64,000 nt of DNA. It comes from Desulfoluna butyratoxydans. GTDB taxonomy: Bacteria > Desulfobacterota > Desulfobacteria > Desulfobacterales > Desulfolunaceae. The notes beneath the pieces are model-generated. The model was not told the DNA's origin. It saw only the letters and a program-made list of their open reading frames with translations, and searched no databases. Numbering within the stretch: position 1 is the stretch's first letter; each line of letters starts with the position of its first letter. The stretch covers positions 744,001-808,000 of the forward strand of contig NZ_CAADHO010000002.1 of the NCBI RefSeq assembly GCF_900699765.1, written 5' to 3'. Of the stretch, positions 33,001 to 40,580 are shown one piece after another. The position numbers and the translations under genes are program-made.

Positions 33001-33627
33001 TTACACTCTTAACGTGGCCTTCTCTCGACTCACCGTGGAGGTGGGCTTTGCACCGTAGTCATGGCCCGGCCATACCACCGTGTCCCCCGGCAGGGTGAAG
33101 ATCTTTTCGCGCAGGGAGCGTTTCAGGGTTTTCAGGTTACCTCCCGGAAGGTCTGTTCTGCCAACCCCTCCCACAAACAGGGTGTCCCCGGTGATGACGT
33201 GGCCAGGCGTGTAGAGGCAAATGCCTCCCCGGGTGTGGCCGGGTGTGTGAAGGACCGTCAGGCGGCCTTTTCCCACCTCAATCACGGAGCCGTCTTTCAG
33301 GAGCCGGGAAGGCTTGGGCGATCCCTTGCCCCCCAGGGCCCGTGTGAGGGTCCGGTTTCCCATGCCGGAAAGCGCCTTGGCATCATCCCGGTGAATCATC
33401 AGGGGAGCACCGGTCGCCTCCACCACCGCCCGGTTGCCAGCCGTATGGTCGCTGTGGCAGTGGGTGTTGACGAGTCCCACCACCTCCAGTCCCAGGATGT
33501 GAACCTCCCGGAGAATTCGTTTAACCTCAAAAGCCGGATCCACCAGAAGGCAGCGGTGTGTGGCTTTGTCTTCAACGATGTAGGCAAAAGTGGCCATTTT
33601 CGCCAGGCGAATCTGATGTATGTTCAT
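33001..33627 (-). CDS. Metallo-beta-lactamase-fold hydrolase (glyoxalase II-like)
   Basis: ATG 33627 lies five bases after a perfect AGGAG; the reading frame opens 15 bases earlier. The 208-residue protein has the metal motif H-x-H-x-D-H in 'NTHCHSDHTAGN', a downstream His in 'HTPGHTRGG', the bridging Asp in 'ITGDTLF' and the last His in 'WPGHDYG'. The pattern is that of small glyoxalase II or persulfide-dioxygenase-type hydrolases. The substrate (a thioester such as S-lactoylglutathione or another) cannot be told from sequence. Confidence 0.87.
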   Translation of the reverse strand: MNIHQIRLAKMATFAYIVEDKATHRCLLVDPAFEVKRILREVHILGLEVVGLVNTHCHSDHTAGNRAVVEATGAPLMIHRDDAKALSGMGNRTLTRALGGKGSPKPSRLLKDGSVIEVGKGRLTVLHTPGHTRGGICLYTPGHVITGDTLFVGGVGRTDLPGGNLKTLKRSLREKIFTLPGDTVVWPGHDYGAKPTSTVSREKATLRV

Positions 33628-33659
33628 GGGGTCTCCTGTCAAGGGCTCGATGGGGCCGG

Positions 33660-34083
33660 GCTATCCCGGATATGTCATGAGAAAACGGGCAGCCCTGAAT
33701 CGTTAAGGTTGTTACTGCTGTCGGTTAATAGGAAACGTCACGATGTCAAAAAGACAAAGTAACTATTCTGCTTATGATTGCCTCCGGCGGCCCTGCCGGG
33801 GGGCAAGCTTTTGAAAAGTTTGACAAACCGGTCTTGACAGCTTTGGGGCGAATTTCAGCGATTTTGGCTGTTCTAATCTTTCAAAAAAGCGACCCGCCGG
33901 AGGCAAGCTGAATAGTTACAAGACAAAATGTCATTCACCGATTTCGGCTCGTTTATCTCTCCCTTGGGGTGAGCCGAGTGCACCCATCTTCTGCGTTATC
34001 AGAGCGTTGAGGTATCCACTGCATCTGCAGTTCTGACGCCTTGAATTCGGGGGGGGCCCTCGACCCGTGAAATATCCGGGCTA
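33660..34083. mobile_element. Remnant of a larger element with TAGCCCGG-type termini
   Basis: 'TATCCCGGATATGTCATGA' at 33662-33680 and the inverted 'TGAAATATCCGGGCTA' near 34068-34083 are degenerate versions of the 19-bp termini at 4320-4465. The interior holds a full intergenic repeat copy (33759-33919) and about 150 bases with no reading frame. It looks like a decayed insertion. Confidence 0.5.
33759..33919. repeat. Structured intergenic repeat, copy 10
   Basis: Both outer termini are present ('GTAACTATTCTGC' and 'GCTGAATAGTTAC'), as are GCCTCCGGCGGCCCTGCCGG and GACCCGCCGGAGGC. It is the short form without the large hairpin. Confidence 0.82.
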
Positions 34084-34223
34084 TGGTTTTTATCTGATTC
34101 GGTGGTATACCAGCCCATGGGGGGAGCGATCAGGGATCGGACCACAGGGTAACCCGGGGGCGGGGCGATGTCCATGGTTCGTGTGCAGGGCTTTATGTTG
34201 ACGTGTATCTCAAGGAGTGGGTG

Positions 34224-34757
34224 ATGAAATCTGCGTTGTTGGTCATTGACGTTCAAAAGGGGCTCTTCGGGCCTGAACCCGCGCCCTTTGAAGCGGAGCC
34301 CGTGATATCTCGTATCAATGAGCTGGCATCCCGTTGTCGAAACGCTTCGGTTCCGGTTATTTTTGTGCAGCATGAGACCGAAAACGGGGGCCTCGTTTAT
34401 GGCTCTCTCGGCTGGGGGCTGGACCCAAGGCTTCGGGGGGAGCCCGGGGATCATGTGATTCGCAAAACCACACCGGACTCTTTTCTGCGAACCCGTCTTA
34501 CCGAACTTTTGACCAAGCTGGGGGCAACCCACCTGATCCTCTGCGGCTACGCCACGGAGTTCTGCGTGGACACCACCGCCCGCAGGGCCGCCGGATTAAA
34601 ATATCGTGTGACGTTGGCCGCCGATGCCCATACCACCCATGACAAGCCCCACGCCTCCGGAGATGCTATCCGGGCACACCACAACGCCACCCTTCCCGCC
34701 ATCAGGAGCTTTGGCGTGCCCATTGACGCGATACTCTCCGGCGAAATCGTGGTTTGA
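34224..34757 (+). CDS. Isochorismatase-like cysteine hydrolase
   Basis: ATG 34224 follows AGGAG. The 177-residue protein has the family triad: Asp in 'LLVIDVQKG', Lys in 'VIRKTTPDSF' and the nucleophile Cys in 'ATEFCVDTTARRA'. 'ADAHTTHD' is also characteristic. Members hydrolyse amides or related bonds (nicotinamidase, N-carbamoylsarcosine amidase, isochorismatase). The exact substrate is not readable, and it has no operon partner. Confidence 0.88.
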   Translation: MKSALLVIDVQKGLFGPEPAPFEAEPVISRINELASRCRNASVPVIFVQHETENGGLVYGSLGWGLDPRLRGEPGDHVIRKTTPDSFLRTRLTELLTKLGATHLILCGYATEFCVDTTARRAAGLKYRVTLAADAHTTHDKPHASGDAIRAHHNATLPAIRSFGVPIDAILSGEIVV

Positions 34758-35123
34758 CGAAGGATGACTCCATTAAAATAAATGACTCAATCAGTATAAC
34801 GTGTTTATCCGATTGATCTTTTTCTCTTTGTGTGCGATGTTGTTGTGGACAAGTCATAACGTCTCGTACATCTCTTCCTTTCCAGTATTGATTTTTAAGT
34901 AAAGCCCCAGGGCTCTATGGCAGTGGGGCCAGGCCGAACAGGTGCGATATCAGGTGAGCCTATCTGCGATCCGTGACGCACTTTTTTGGAGAATCACAAA
35001 ACCTTGTTTATAAAAAAGGTCTTATGACCTTGTTCTGCAATATCTGTTTTTTTGCATCGCTTTTGGGGATGAACGCATGATTCGCGGTGATTGACCAGTA
35101 ACCTCATTGGGAAAGGGATTGCC
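34758..35123. promoter_or_regulatory. Porin leader region with alternating hairpins
   Basis: No gene is seen here. Just before the porin, ACCTT (35001), AAGGTC (35016) and GACCTT (35026) allow two mutually exclusive stems; AAGGTC-TTAT-GACCTT (35016-35031) is a perfect palindrome. It may be an operator or a leader switch. Confidence 0.4.
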
Positions 35124-36395
35124 ATGAAACGCAGGAAGCAGAAGTTGATTCACGTTTTCTTTATCTCGGTCTTTGCCCTGGCCGCCCTTGGCGGCACGGC
35201 ATATGGCGCTCCGGAAAAAGAACTCCTCGAAATGCAGACACAACTTGCCGACCAGGCCAAAGCCCTGGAAGAGATGAGGGCCACCATCGACGCCTTGACC
35301 TCTGAAAAAGAGGATGGGGCCAACTTTCGGTCGCCCTTTGTGTTCAGTGGGAACAAGGCCTCCTCGGTGGTGCTGTACGGCCATATCAACCGCGCCCTCC
35401 TTGCCGCCGATGACGGAAATGATGCCGACGTGTACCAGGTGGACAACGCGGCTTCCCAGTCCCGATTTGGTATTCGCGGAACCATCAAGGTTTCCGACGA
35501 GCTCATGTTCGGGACCCTTTTGGAGGCCGGGCTCAATTTGAACCTTAGTGATGGTGTGAGCCAGGAAGACCCCAGGGGTGACGACGTAGACAACACCTTC
35601 AAGCGCAGGCACGTGGACCTGTATATGAAGCACACGAGGTGGGGGACTTTATCCATGGGGCATGGGTCCACGGCTTCGGATGACACCACCAGCCTCGATC
35701 TTTCGGGGACTTACCTGGCAGGCGCCTCAGCCGTGAGCGATTACGCCGGCGGCCTTATTTTTTACGACAAGAACTTGAACAGCTTGACGGGTATCAACAT
35801 ATCAAAAATTTACAACAGCATGGATGGATTGGGCAGGGACGACAGGATGCGATACGACTCTCCCTCCTTTGCCGGGATGATGGTCTCGGGGTCCTGGGTG
35901 GCCGACGGTGGAGGCGATGTGGCGCTCAGGTACGACGGGGAGCTGGCTGATATCCAGATGCTGGCTGCCATCGCATACGCCAGGCCCAGCGATGCCTCGG
36001 ATACGGTCAAGAACCAGTACGACGGCTCCGTGGCCCTGCTGTTTGATTCCGGGTTTAACCTGGCCTTTGCCAGTGGGCTTCAGGAGTACAAGCAAGACCG
36101 TGCCGATGACGGCTCCTTCTATTACTTTAAGTTTGGTTACAAGACCATGCTCGCCTCCTTTGGGGAGACGCGTTTTTCCGTGGACTTCGGCCAGTATGAC
36201 GACATCCTGACTTTAGATGGCAGCATTGCCCGGCAGTACGGCAAGGGTGATGTCATCGGCGCCCAGGTGGTTCAGGACATCAAAGACTTCGGTGCCGAGC
36301 TTTACGCCGGGTACTATTTTTACGACCTGGACGCTGATATCAGCAGCTACGAGTCGATCCACGCACTTATCACAGGGGCGCGGATCAAGTTCTGA
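35124..36395 (+). CDS. Outer-membrane porin
   Basis: ATG 35124 follows GGGAAAGGGA. The 423-residue protein has a signal peptide ending 'GGTAYG|APEKE'. A short coiled coil follows ('ELLEMQTQLADQAKALEEM', about residues 33-60), then a beta-barrel with alternating patterns such as 'VVLYGHINRALLAAD', 'SQSRFGIRG' and 'TLSMGHGS'. It ends in Phe ('GARIKF'), the usual BAM-recognised terminus. The barrel resembles Gram-negative porins (DcaP/OprP-like size). The N-terminal coiled coil may reach through the periplasm or trimerise the protein. Solute preference is unknown. Confidence 0.83.
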   Translation: MKRRKQKLIHVFFISVFALAALGGTAYGAPEKELLEMQTQLADQAKALEEMRATIDALTSEKEDGANFRSPFVFSGNKASSVVLYGHINRALLAADDGNDADVYQVDNAASQSRFGIRGTIKVSDELMFGTLLEAGLNLNLSDGVSQEDPRGDDVDNTFKRRHVDLYMKHTRWGTLSMGHGSTASDDTTSLDLSGTYLAGASAVSDYAGGLIFYDKNLNSLTGINISKIYNSMDGLGRDDRMRYDSPSFAGMMVSGSWVADGGGDVALRYDGELADIQMLAAIAYARPSDASDTVKNQYDGSVALLFDSGFNLAFASGLQEYKQDRADDGSFYYFKFGYKTMLASFGETRFSVDFGQYDDILTLDGSIARQYGKGDVIGAQVVQDIKDFGAELYAGYYFYDLDADISSYESIHALITGARIKF

Positions 36396-36420
36396 TGCCC
36401 TGTTTCCGGGGAGCAGGCGA

Positions 36421-37494
36421 TCAGGGCTCCAGCCACATGTCGCCCGGCTTGATCCAGCCGATGCGGCGAAGGTATTCCGAGACACCGTAGGCGATGGCTG
36501 CCGGAAAGATAAAGTGGATGAGGGCGATTTTAACGAACAGGATCGCGGGGTGCTGGGTGCCGATCATGGTGTTCCAGGTCATGATCTGGCCCACGAGGCC
36601 TGAGGTGCCCATGCCCCCGCCGCTGGGATTGTTCTCCATGCCGAACAGCACCGTGGCGATGGGACCGGTAATGGCGCTGGCCGCGATGGCCGGGATCCAT
36701 ATCCTCGGATTTTTTACGATGTTGGGCATCTGGAGCATGGAGGTGCCAAGGCCCTGGGCAAAGAGGCCGTTGGCTTTGTTTTCCCGGTAGCTGGCCACGG
36801 CAAAGCCCACCATCTGGGCTGCGCATCCTGCGGTGGCTGCCCCTGCGGCGAGGCCCTTGAGGCCCAGGATGATGGAGATGGCCGCCGAGCTGATGGGCAG
36901 GGTCAGGAAAATCCCCATGCAGACCGAAATAATGACCCCCATGACAAAGGGCTGCTGGTGGGTGGCAAAGAGGATGATCTCGCCCAGGTAGGTCATGAAG
37001 GTGGAGATGGGCGGCCCGATGAGAAGGGCAATGATTCCGCCGCTTATCAGGGTGACCATGGGGGTGATGATGATGTCGAGCCGGGTCCTGCCAAATACCC
37101 GGCGCCCCACCTCAATGCCTGCCAGCACGGCAATAAACGCGCCCAGGGGCTCCCCCGGGCCTGCCAGGTGAACGGCGCGCCCCACAAAGACACTCCCGGC
37201 CAGGATCTTACCGGCAAAGGCCCCGAACATTCCGGTCACAGCCGAGGCGTAGATGATCAGGTTGGGAGCTCCCAGCTTGTGCGAGACCCCCACGCCGATG
37301 CCTGCTCCGGTCATGGCAAGGGCCATCCCTCCCACCTGAAGCAGCACCCCTCCGGTGGTGCCCCCGATGCCCGCTCCGATCTGTTTGATGATCAGCCCCA
37401 CGATAAGGGTCGAAAAAAGCCCCAGCGCCATGCCGCTCAGGCCGTCAATGAGATACCGGTTGATCAATTTTCGAAACAATCGTTCCTGTGACAT
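36421..37494 (-). CDS. PTS IIC-like membrane protein (PTS_EIIC_2 family), stand-alone
   Basis: The 357-residue protein has eight to ten membrane helices. 'MALAMTGAGIGVGVSHKLGAPNLIIYAS', 'PPISTFMTYLGEIILFAT' and 'TWNTMIGTQHPAILFVKI' mark it as a member of the PF13303 PTS-IIC-like family. No IIA or IIB domain and no PTS enzyme is encoded nearby, so phosphotransfer-linked sugar uptake is doubtful. Such orphan proteins may transport unknown solutes. It converges with the porin gene, with only 25 bases between stops. Confidence 0.8.
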   Translation of the reverse strand: MSQERLFRKLINRYLIDGLSGMALGLFSTLIVGLIIKQIGAGIGGTTGGVLLQVGGMALAMTGAGIGVGVSHKLGAPNLIIYASAVTGMFGAFAGKILAGSVFVGRAVHLAGPGEPLGAFIAVLAGIEVGRRVFGRTRLDIIITPMVTLISGGIIALLIGPPISTFMTYLGEIILFATHQQPFVMGVIISVCMGIFLTLPISSAAISIILGLKGLAAGAATAGCAAQMVGFAVASYRENKANGLFAQGLGTSMLQMPNIVKNPRIWIPAIAASAITGPIATVLFGMENNPSGGGMGTSGLVGQIMTWNTMIGTQHPAILFVKIALIHFIFPAAIAYGVSEYLRRIGWIKPGDMWLEP

Positions 37495-37577
37495 ACTCCT
37501 GCACCATCCCCCTCAAGTTATTGTTGTCTTTAAAGTAGTTGGGTTTAACCACAATTTGCCCAAGATTTCAAATCGTC

Positions 37578-37596
37578 AGGGGACAGGCTCTTTATG
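37578..37596 (-). repeat. RAYT-associated motif, inverted copy upstream of the transposase
   Basis: 'GGGGACAGGCTCTTTATG' is the reverse complement of the motif found downstream of the transposase gene at four places. Confidence 0.6.
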
Positions 37597-37723
37597 CTGA
37601 GCACCCACCAGGTTCCCATGGGATCGTTTCGAAGTGGTCATATGTTCTTGATTATTGGCAAAAATGAGTTTTTGTGCCCGGTGCGAGTATTGGTTCCACA
37701 AATATTGAGAGGAGGAGGGCTCC

Positions 37724-38650
37724 ATGCCACGCATTCCCCGAATGGTCGTTACAGATTCAGGTCAGAAATCAGCATACCACATCATCAGCCGAACCGCCCT
37801 GGACGGTCTTCCCTTCGGCCCTGCCGAGAAAGACGAGCTGGTTCGTATCATTCAGAGGTATTCGGTGGTTTACTGTGTTGAGGTAATAGGCTTTGCCGTC
37901 ATGGGCAATCATTTTCATTTGCTTGTGGAAATTCTTCCCGGTTCCATGGTGTCGGACGACGAGGTGCGGAGGCGTTATCGGCTTCTTTATGGTGACGATG
38001 TGGAGTTCCCTGAAGGAAGCCTCAATGAGTATCGGGAACGGTTTTCCAATCTTTCTGCCTATGTTAAGGATATTAAGCAGAGGTTTTCCTGCTTTTACAA
38101 TAAACGGAAAAAGCGAAAAGGGACTCTCTGGGGTGAGCGGTTCAAGAGTGTGATTGTTCAAAAGGGAAACACCCTGACCCATTGCCTTGCATATATTGAC
38201 CTTAACGCCGTGCGAGCCGGGATCGTGAAGCGTCCTGAGGATTATCGCTGGTGCTCCATCGGGTACCACGCCCAGACAGGAAACAGGGATGGGTTTCTTT
38301 CTGCGGACTTTGGGATGCCTGATTTCGGCATGGAAAATCCGGCTATGCGGTTTCGTAAATACAGAGAATATCTTTATCATGCTGGGGCCATCGAAAAAAA
38401 AGGGGCCGCAAATATTTCCGAGGAGATATTGAATGAGGAGACCCTCGGAGGTTTTGAGTTGGCACGGGTGAGACGGTTCCGGCACAGGAGTCGCTATTTT
38501 ACGGATTCGGGGATCATCGGTTCAAAGGCATTTGTTGAAGCAGGTTATGAGGCGTTTAAAGACCGTTTTCGGGCAAAGCGGGATAAAATTCCGAAACGGG
38601 TGACTGGAATTGAAGGTATGTATTCCTTGAAACGCCTGGTTGATGCCTGA
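37724..38650 (+). CDS. REP-associated tyrosine transposase (RAYT, IS200/IS605-like)
   Basis: The 308-residue protein has the HUH motif in 'MGNHFHLLVE' and a candidate catalytic Tyr in 'LSAYVKDIKQRFSCFYNKR'. 'WGERFKSVIVQ' and 'CLAYIDLNAVRAGIVKRPEDYRW' are strongly typical of RAYT (Y1_Tnp) proteins. These single-strand-acting enzymes are usually single-copy and associated with REP-type palindromes rather than moving as an IS. Copies of 'ATAAAGAGCCTGTCCC' cluster within 3 kb and are likely its cognate sites. The C-terminal 80 residues are a basic extension. The frame is intact. RBS 'GAGAGGAGG'. Confidence 0.9.
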   Translation: MPRIPRMVVTDSGQKSAYHIISRTALDGLPFGPAEKDELVRIIQRYSVVYCVEVIGFAVMGNHFHLLVEILPGSMVSDDEVRRRYRLLYGDDVEFPEGSLNEYRERFSNLSAYVKDIKQRFSCFYNKRKKRKGTLWGERFKSVIVQKGNTLTHCLAYIDLNAVRAGIVKRPEDYRWCSIGYHAQTGNRDGFLSADFGMPDFGMENPAMRFRKYREYLYHAGAIEKKGAANISEEILNEETLGGFELARVRRFRHRSRYFTDSGIIGSKAFVEAGYEAFKDRFRAKRDKIPKRVTGIEGMYSLKRLVDA

Positions 38651-38691
38651 TTCGGTGTTTGGTTGCCGCTGATTCCCCTATGCCTTTCTTG

Positions 38692-38708
38692 AATAAAGAG
38701 CCTGCCTC
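38692..38708 (+). repeat. RAYT-associated motif, variant copy
   Basis: 'AATAAAGAGCCTGCCTC' lies just downstream of the transposase gene; two bases differ from the consensus. Confidence 0.5.
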
Positions 38709-38731
38709 TTTCCATTACCAAAGGAGAATAC

Positions 38732-39157
38732 ATGCCGGCAAGCGCTGCAATATATATTCAATACGACACGGCGGTTGATCTTTCGGATCTGTTTGAGGAC
38801 GTTAAAAGTGACAATGGTCTTTTTAAGACGCCAACGTTTTTTGAGGTCAGGATAGGGGACGATGTCGTTCGGTTCAACGTGATGGAAAGAACCCTCGTGC
38901 CTGAGCACATCAAAGGCTTTCTCGGATATATCTCTTCTCGTGTCCATGACTTTGAGACAAGGGCGGATATATGTCATGCCATTGGCCATACGCGCATCGT
39001 GCTTGGGCTCACCACCGACAAAGAGTTTGAAGAGAATCCTGCAATCTGGGAAAGCCTGTTCAGGATTGCAGATATGTACGATGGATTTGTCTTTACGTAT
39101 GACAGCCTGTTGCTTCCCGATGGGGCTGTTTTATTTGGCCCGCTGATGGACGATTGA
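38732..39157 (+). CDS. Hypothetical protein, 141 residues
   Basis: I do not recognise this protein. The start ATG follows AAAGGAG, a good RBS. It is acidic, with no signal peptide or membrane segment. The pattern 'AIYIQYDTAVDLSDLFEDV' followed by 'KTPTFFEVRIGDDVVRFNVME' suggests a small alpha/beta protein. It stands between the transposase and the crotonase genes and is bordered by copies of the RAYT motif, so it may have been carried or rearranged with that region. Confidence 0.7.
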   Translation: MPASAAIYIQYDTAVDLSDLFEDVKSDNGLFKTPTFFEVRIGDDVVRFNVMERTLVPEHIKGFLGYISSRVHDFETRADICHAIGHTRIVLGLTTDKEFEENPAIWESLFRIADMYDGFVFTYDSLLLPDGAVLFGPLMDD

Positions 39158-39268
39158 TAGTGGCAGGATTCTTTTCACAAGGCCTTTTGTCGTCGATAGC
39201 GTAACACGGCTTTTGGGCAGGAAAGCCGATGCTGCTGCCGTTCCATTGGGACGCTGGTTTGGTTCAGT

Positions 39269-39285
39269 ATAAAAAGCCTGTCCCT
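39269..39285 (+). repeat. RAYT-associated motif copy
   Basis: 'ATAAAAAGCCTGTCCC' followed by a T-rich stretch, between the hypothetical gene and the crotonase gene. Confidence 0.55.
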
Positions 39286-39370
39286 TTTCTTTTGATTTTT
39301 TTCTTGAAGGCACCCACGGATCGGTTTAGAGCTTTTTTCGATCGCTCAATCAATAACCGAAGGTGTGCCC

Positions 39371-40183
39371 ATGAAATCTGTTTCCAGCGTCCCTGATTCC
39401 CCATCTGTTTGTATTGAAAGAAAAGGACCCGTAACAACACTTGTAATCAATCGTCCCCATGTCCGTAACGCCATCGACACTCGTGCTGCCCAGGAGTTGT
39501 CGGAGGCTTTTCTGGCCTTTGAAAACGATCCGGATGCCCGTGTGGCCGTTGTGTGCGGCAGGGGAGGGCATTTTTGTGCTGGCGGAGATCTGGCAGCCAT
39601 GGTGGCCGAGGGGTGTAATCCGATAAAGCAAAAGGGGGACGGCCCCCTGGGCATTTCGCGTCTTTCCCTTTCAAAACCGGTGATTGCGGCCATAGCCGGA
39701 TATGCGGTGGCAGGTGGCCTTGAACTGGCCCTCTTCTGTGATATTCGCATCGCCGAAGAGAGCTCAGTCTTCGGCTTTTTCAACAGGCGATGGGGGCTTC
39801 CCCTTTGCAACGGCAGCACGGTGCGCCTTCCTCGCATTATCGGCCATGGGCGGGCCATGGAGATGATCCTTACGGGGCGTCCGGTCTATTCGGAAGAGGC
39901 CCTCTCCTACGGCCTTGTGACACGGGTGGTGGCGGATGGAACTGTGCGCGAAGAGGCCGAAGCCCTTGCAGCGAAGATGGCTGGATTCCCCTTTGAGGGG
40001 CTGATGTGCGACAGGTGCAATACTTTGAGTCATTTTACCATGCCCATCGATGAGGCCCTTGACCATGAACTTAAGAATGCCGCTGTGGTGTTTGACAATG
40101 ATGACGCTTTGAAAGGGGCCAGGGCATTCGTAGCAGGCAAAGGGCGCCACGGAGCCTTTGGGGGCAACGTGGGGACGCCTTGA
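39371..40183 (+). CDS. Crotonase-superfamily protein (enoyl-CoA hydratase-like)
   Basis: ATG 39371 follows GAAGG. The 270-residue protein has the CoA-binding and oxyanion-hole segments 'GHFCAGGDLAAM' and 'GYAVAGGLELALFCDIRIA'. In the region of the two hydratase glutamates it reads 'FGFFNRRWGLPLCNGSTVRLPR', so neither Glu is in the classical place. This is a known subgroup whose members may act as isomerases, hydrolases or hydratases with other bases. There is no operon partner. It could serve fatty or aromatic acyl-CoA breakdown. Confidence 0.85.
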   Translation: MKSVSSVPDSPSVCIERKGPVTTLVINRPHVRNAIDTRAAQELSEAFLAFENDPDARVAVVCGRGGHFCAGGDLAAMVAEGCNPIKQKGDGPLGISRLSLSKPVIAAIAGYAVAGGLELALFCDIRIAEESSVFGFFNRRWGLPLCNGSTVRLPRIIGHGRAMEMILTGRPVYSEEALSYGLVTRVVADGTVREEAEALAAKMAGFPFEGLMCDRCNTLSHFTMPIDEALDHELKNAAVVFDNDDALKGARAFVAGKGRHGAFGGNVGTP

Positions 40184-40401
40184 AATGTTGTGACCAAGGC
40201 ATGGAGGGTGTTCAACGGAGCCATTTTCAGAGTATTTACCCCAAGGGTAACACCCATCCTCTTTCATTTTCGCCAGAAGAGACTCCCGTACCTTAAACTT
40301 TTGACGCTTACGATGCGGCATTTTCCCGGCTGGATTGGTTTTCTTTCGGCAAAGCCATTTCCACTGCGGGGGCCCCTGGGGGGCTGTGCTCTTGAGAGAA
40401 C

Positions 40402-40512
40402 ATAAAGAGCCTGTCCCTATTTTAGACTATCATCCTTGGGTATCATTCTCTTTTTTTCAGGTGATGGCAATCGTCCCAGACATCCCATCCCAGACATAAA
40501 GAACCTGTCCCC
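40402..40512 (+). repeat. Two RAYT-associated motif copies in tandem
   Basis: 'CATAAAGAGCCTGTCCC' at 40401-40417 and 'CATAAAGAACCTGTCCCC' at 40495-40512, after the crotonase gene. Confidence 0.6.
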
Positions 40513-40531
40513 CAAGAATGTCCCCCAAGAC

Positions 40532-40573
40532 AAACCGGGGCGCATCATCAGGATGTGTGCCCCGGTTTTTTTG
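40532..40573 (+). terminator. Rho-independent terminator between crotonase and chemoreceptor genes
   Basis: AAACCGGGGC and GCCCCGGTTT pair across an 18-20-base loop, followed by a T-run on the plus strand. The genes converge here, so it may serve both. Confidence 0.75.
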
Positions 40574-40580
40574 CGCGGTG

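Noticed and set aside
36421..37494. A complete sugar PTS
   Set aside because: Only a IIC-like protein is present; no IIA, IIB, HPr or EI genes nearby.
37724..38650. RAYT transposase as mobiliser of the GCCTCCGG repeat family
   Set aside because: The repeats have different termini from the motif clustered at the RAYT gene, and carry terminal inverted repeats not expected for a RAYT; I keep the two systems apart.
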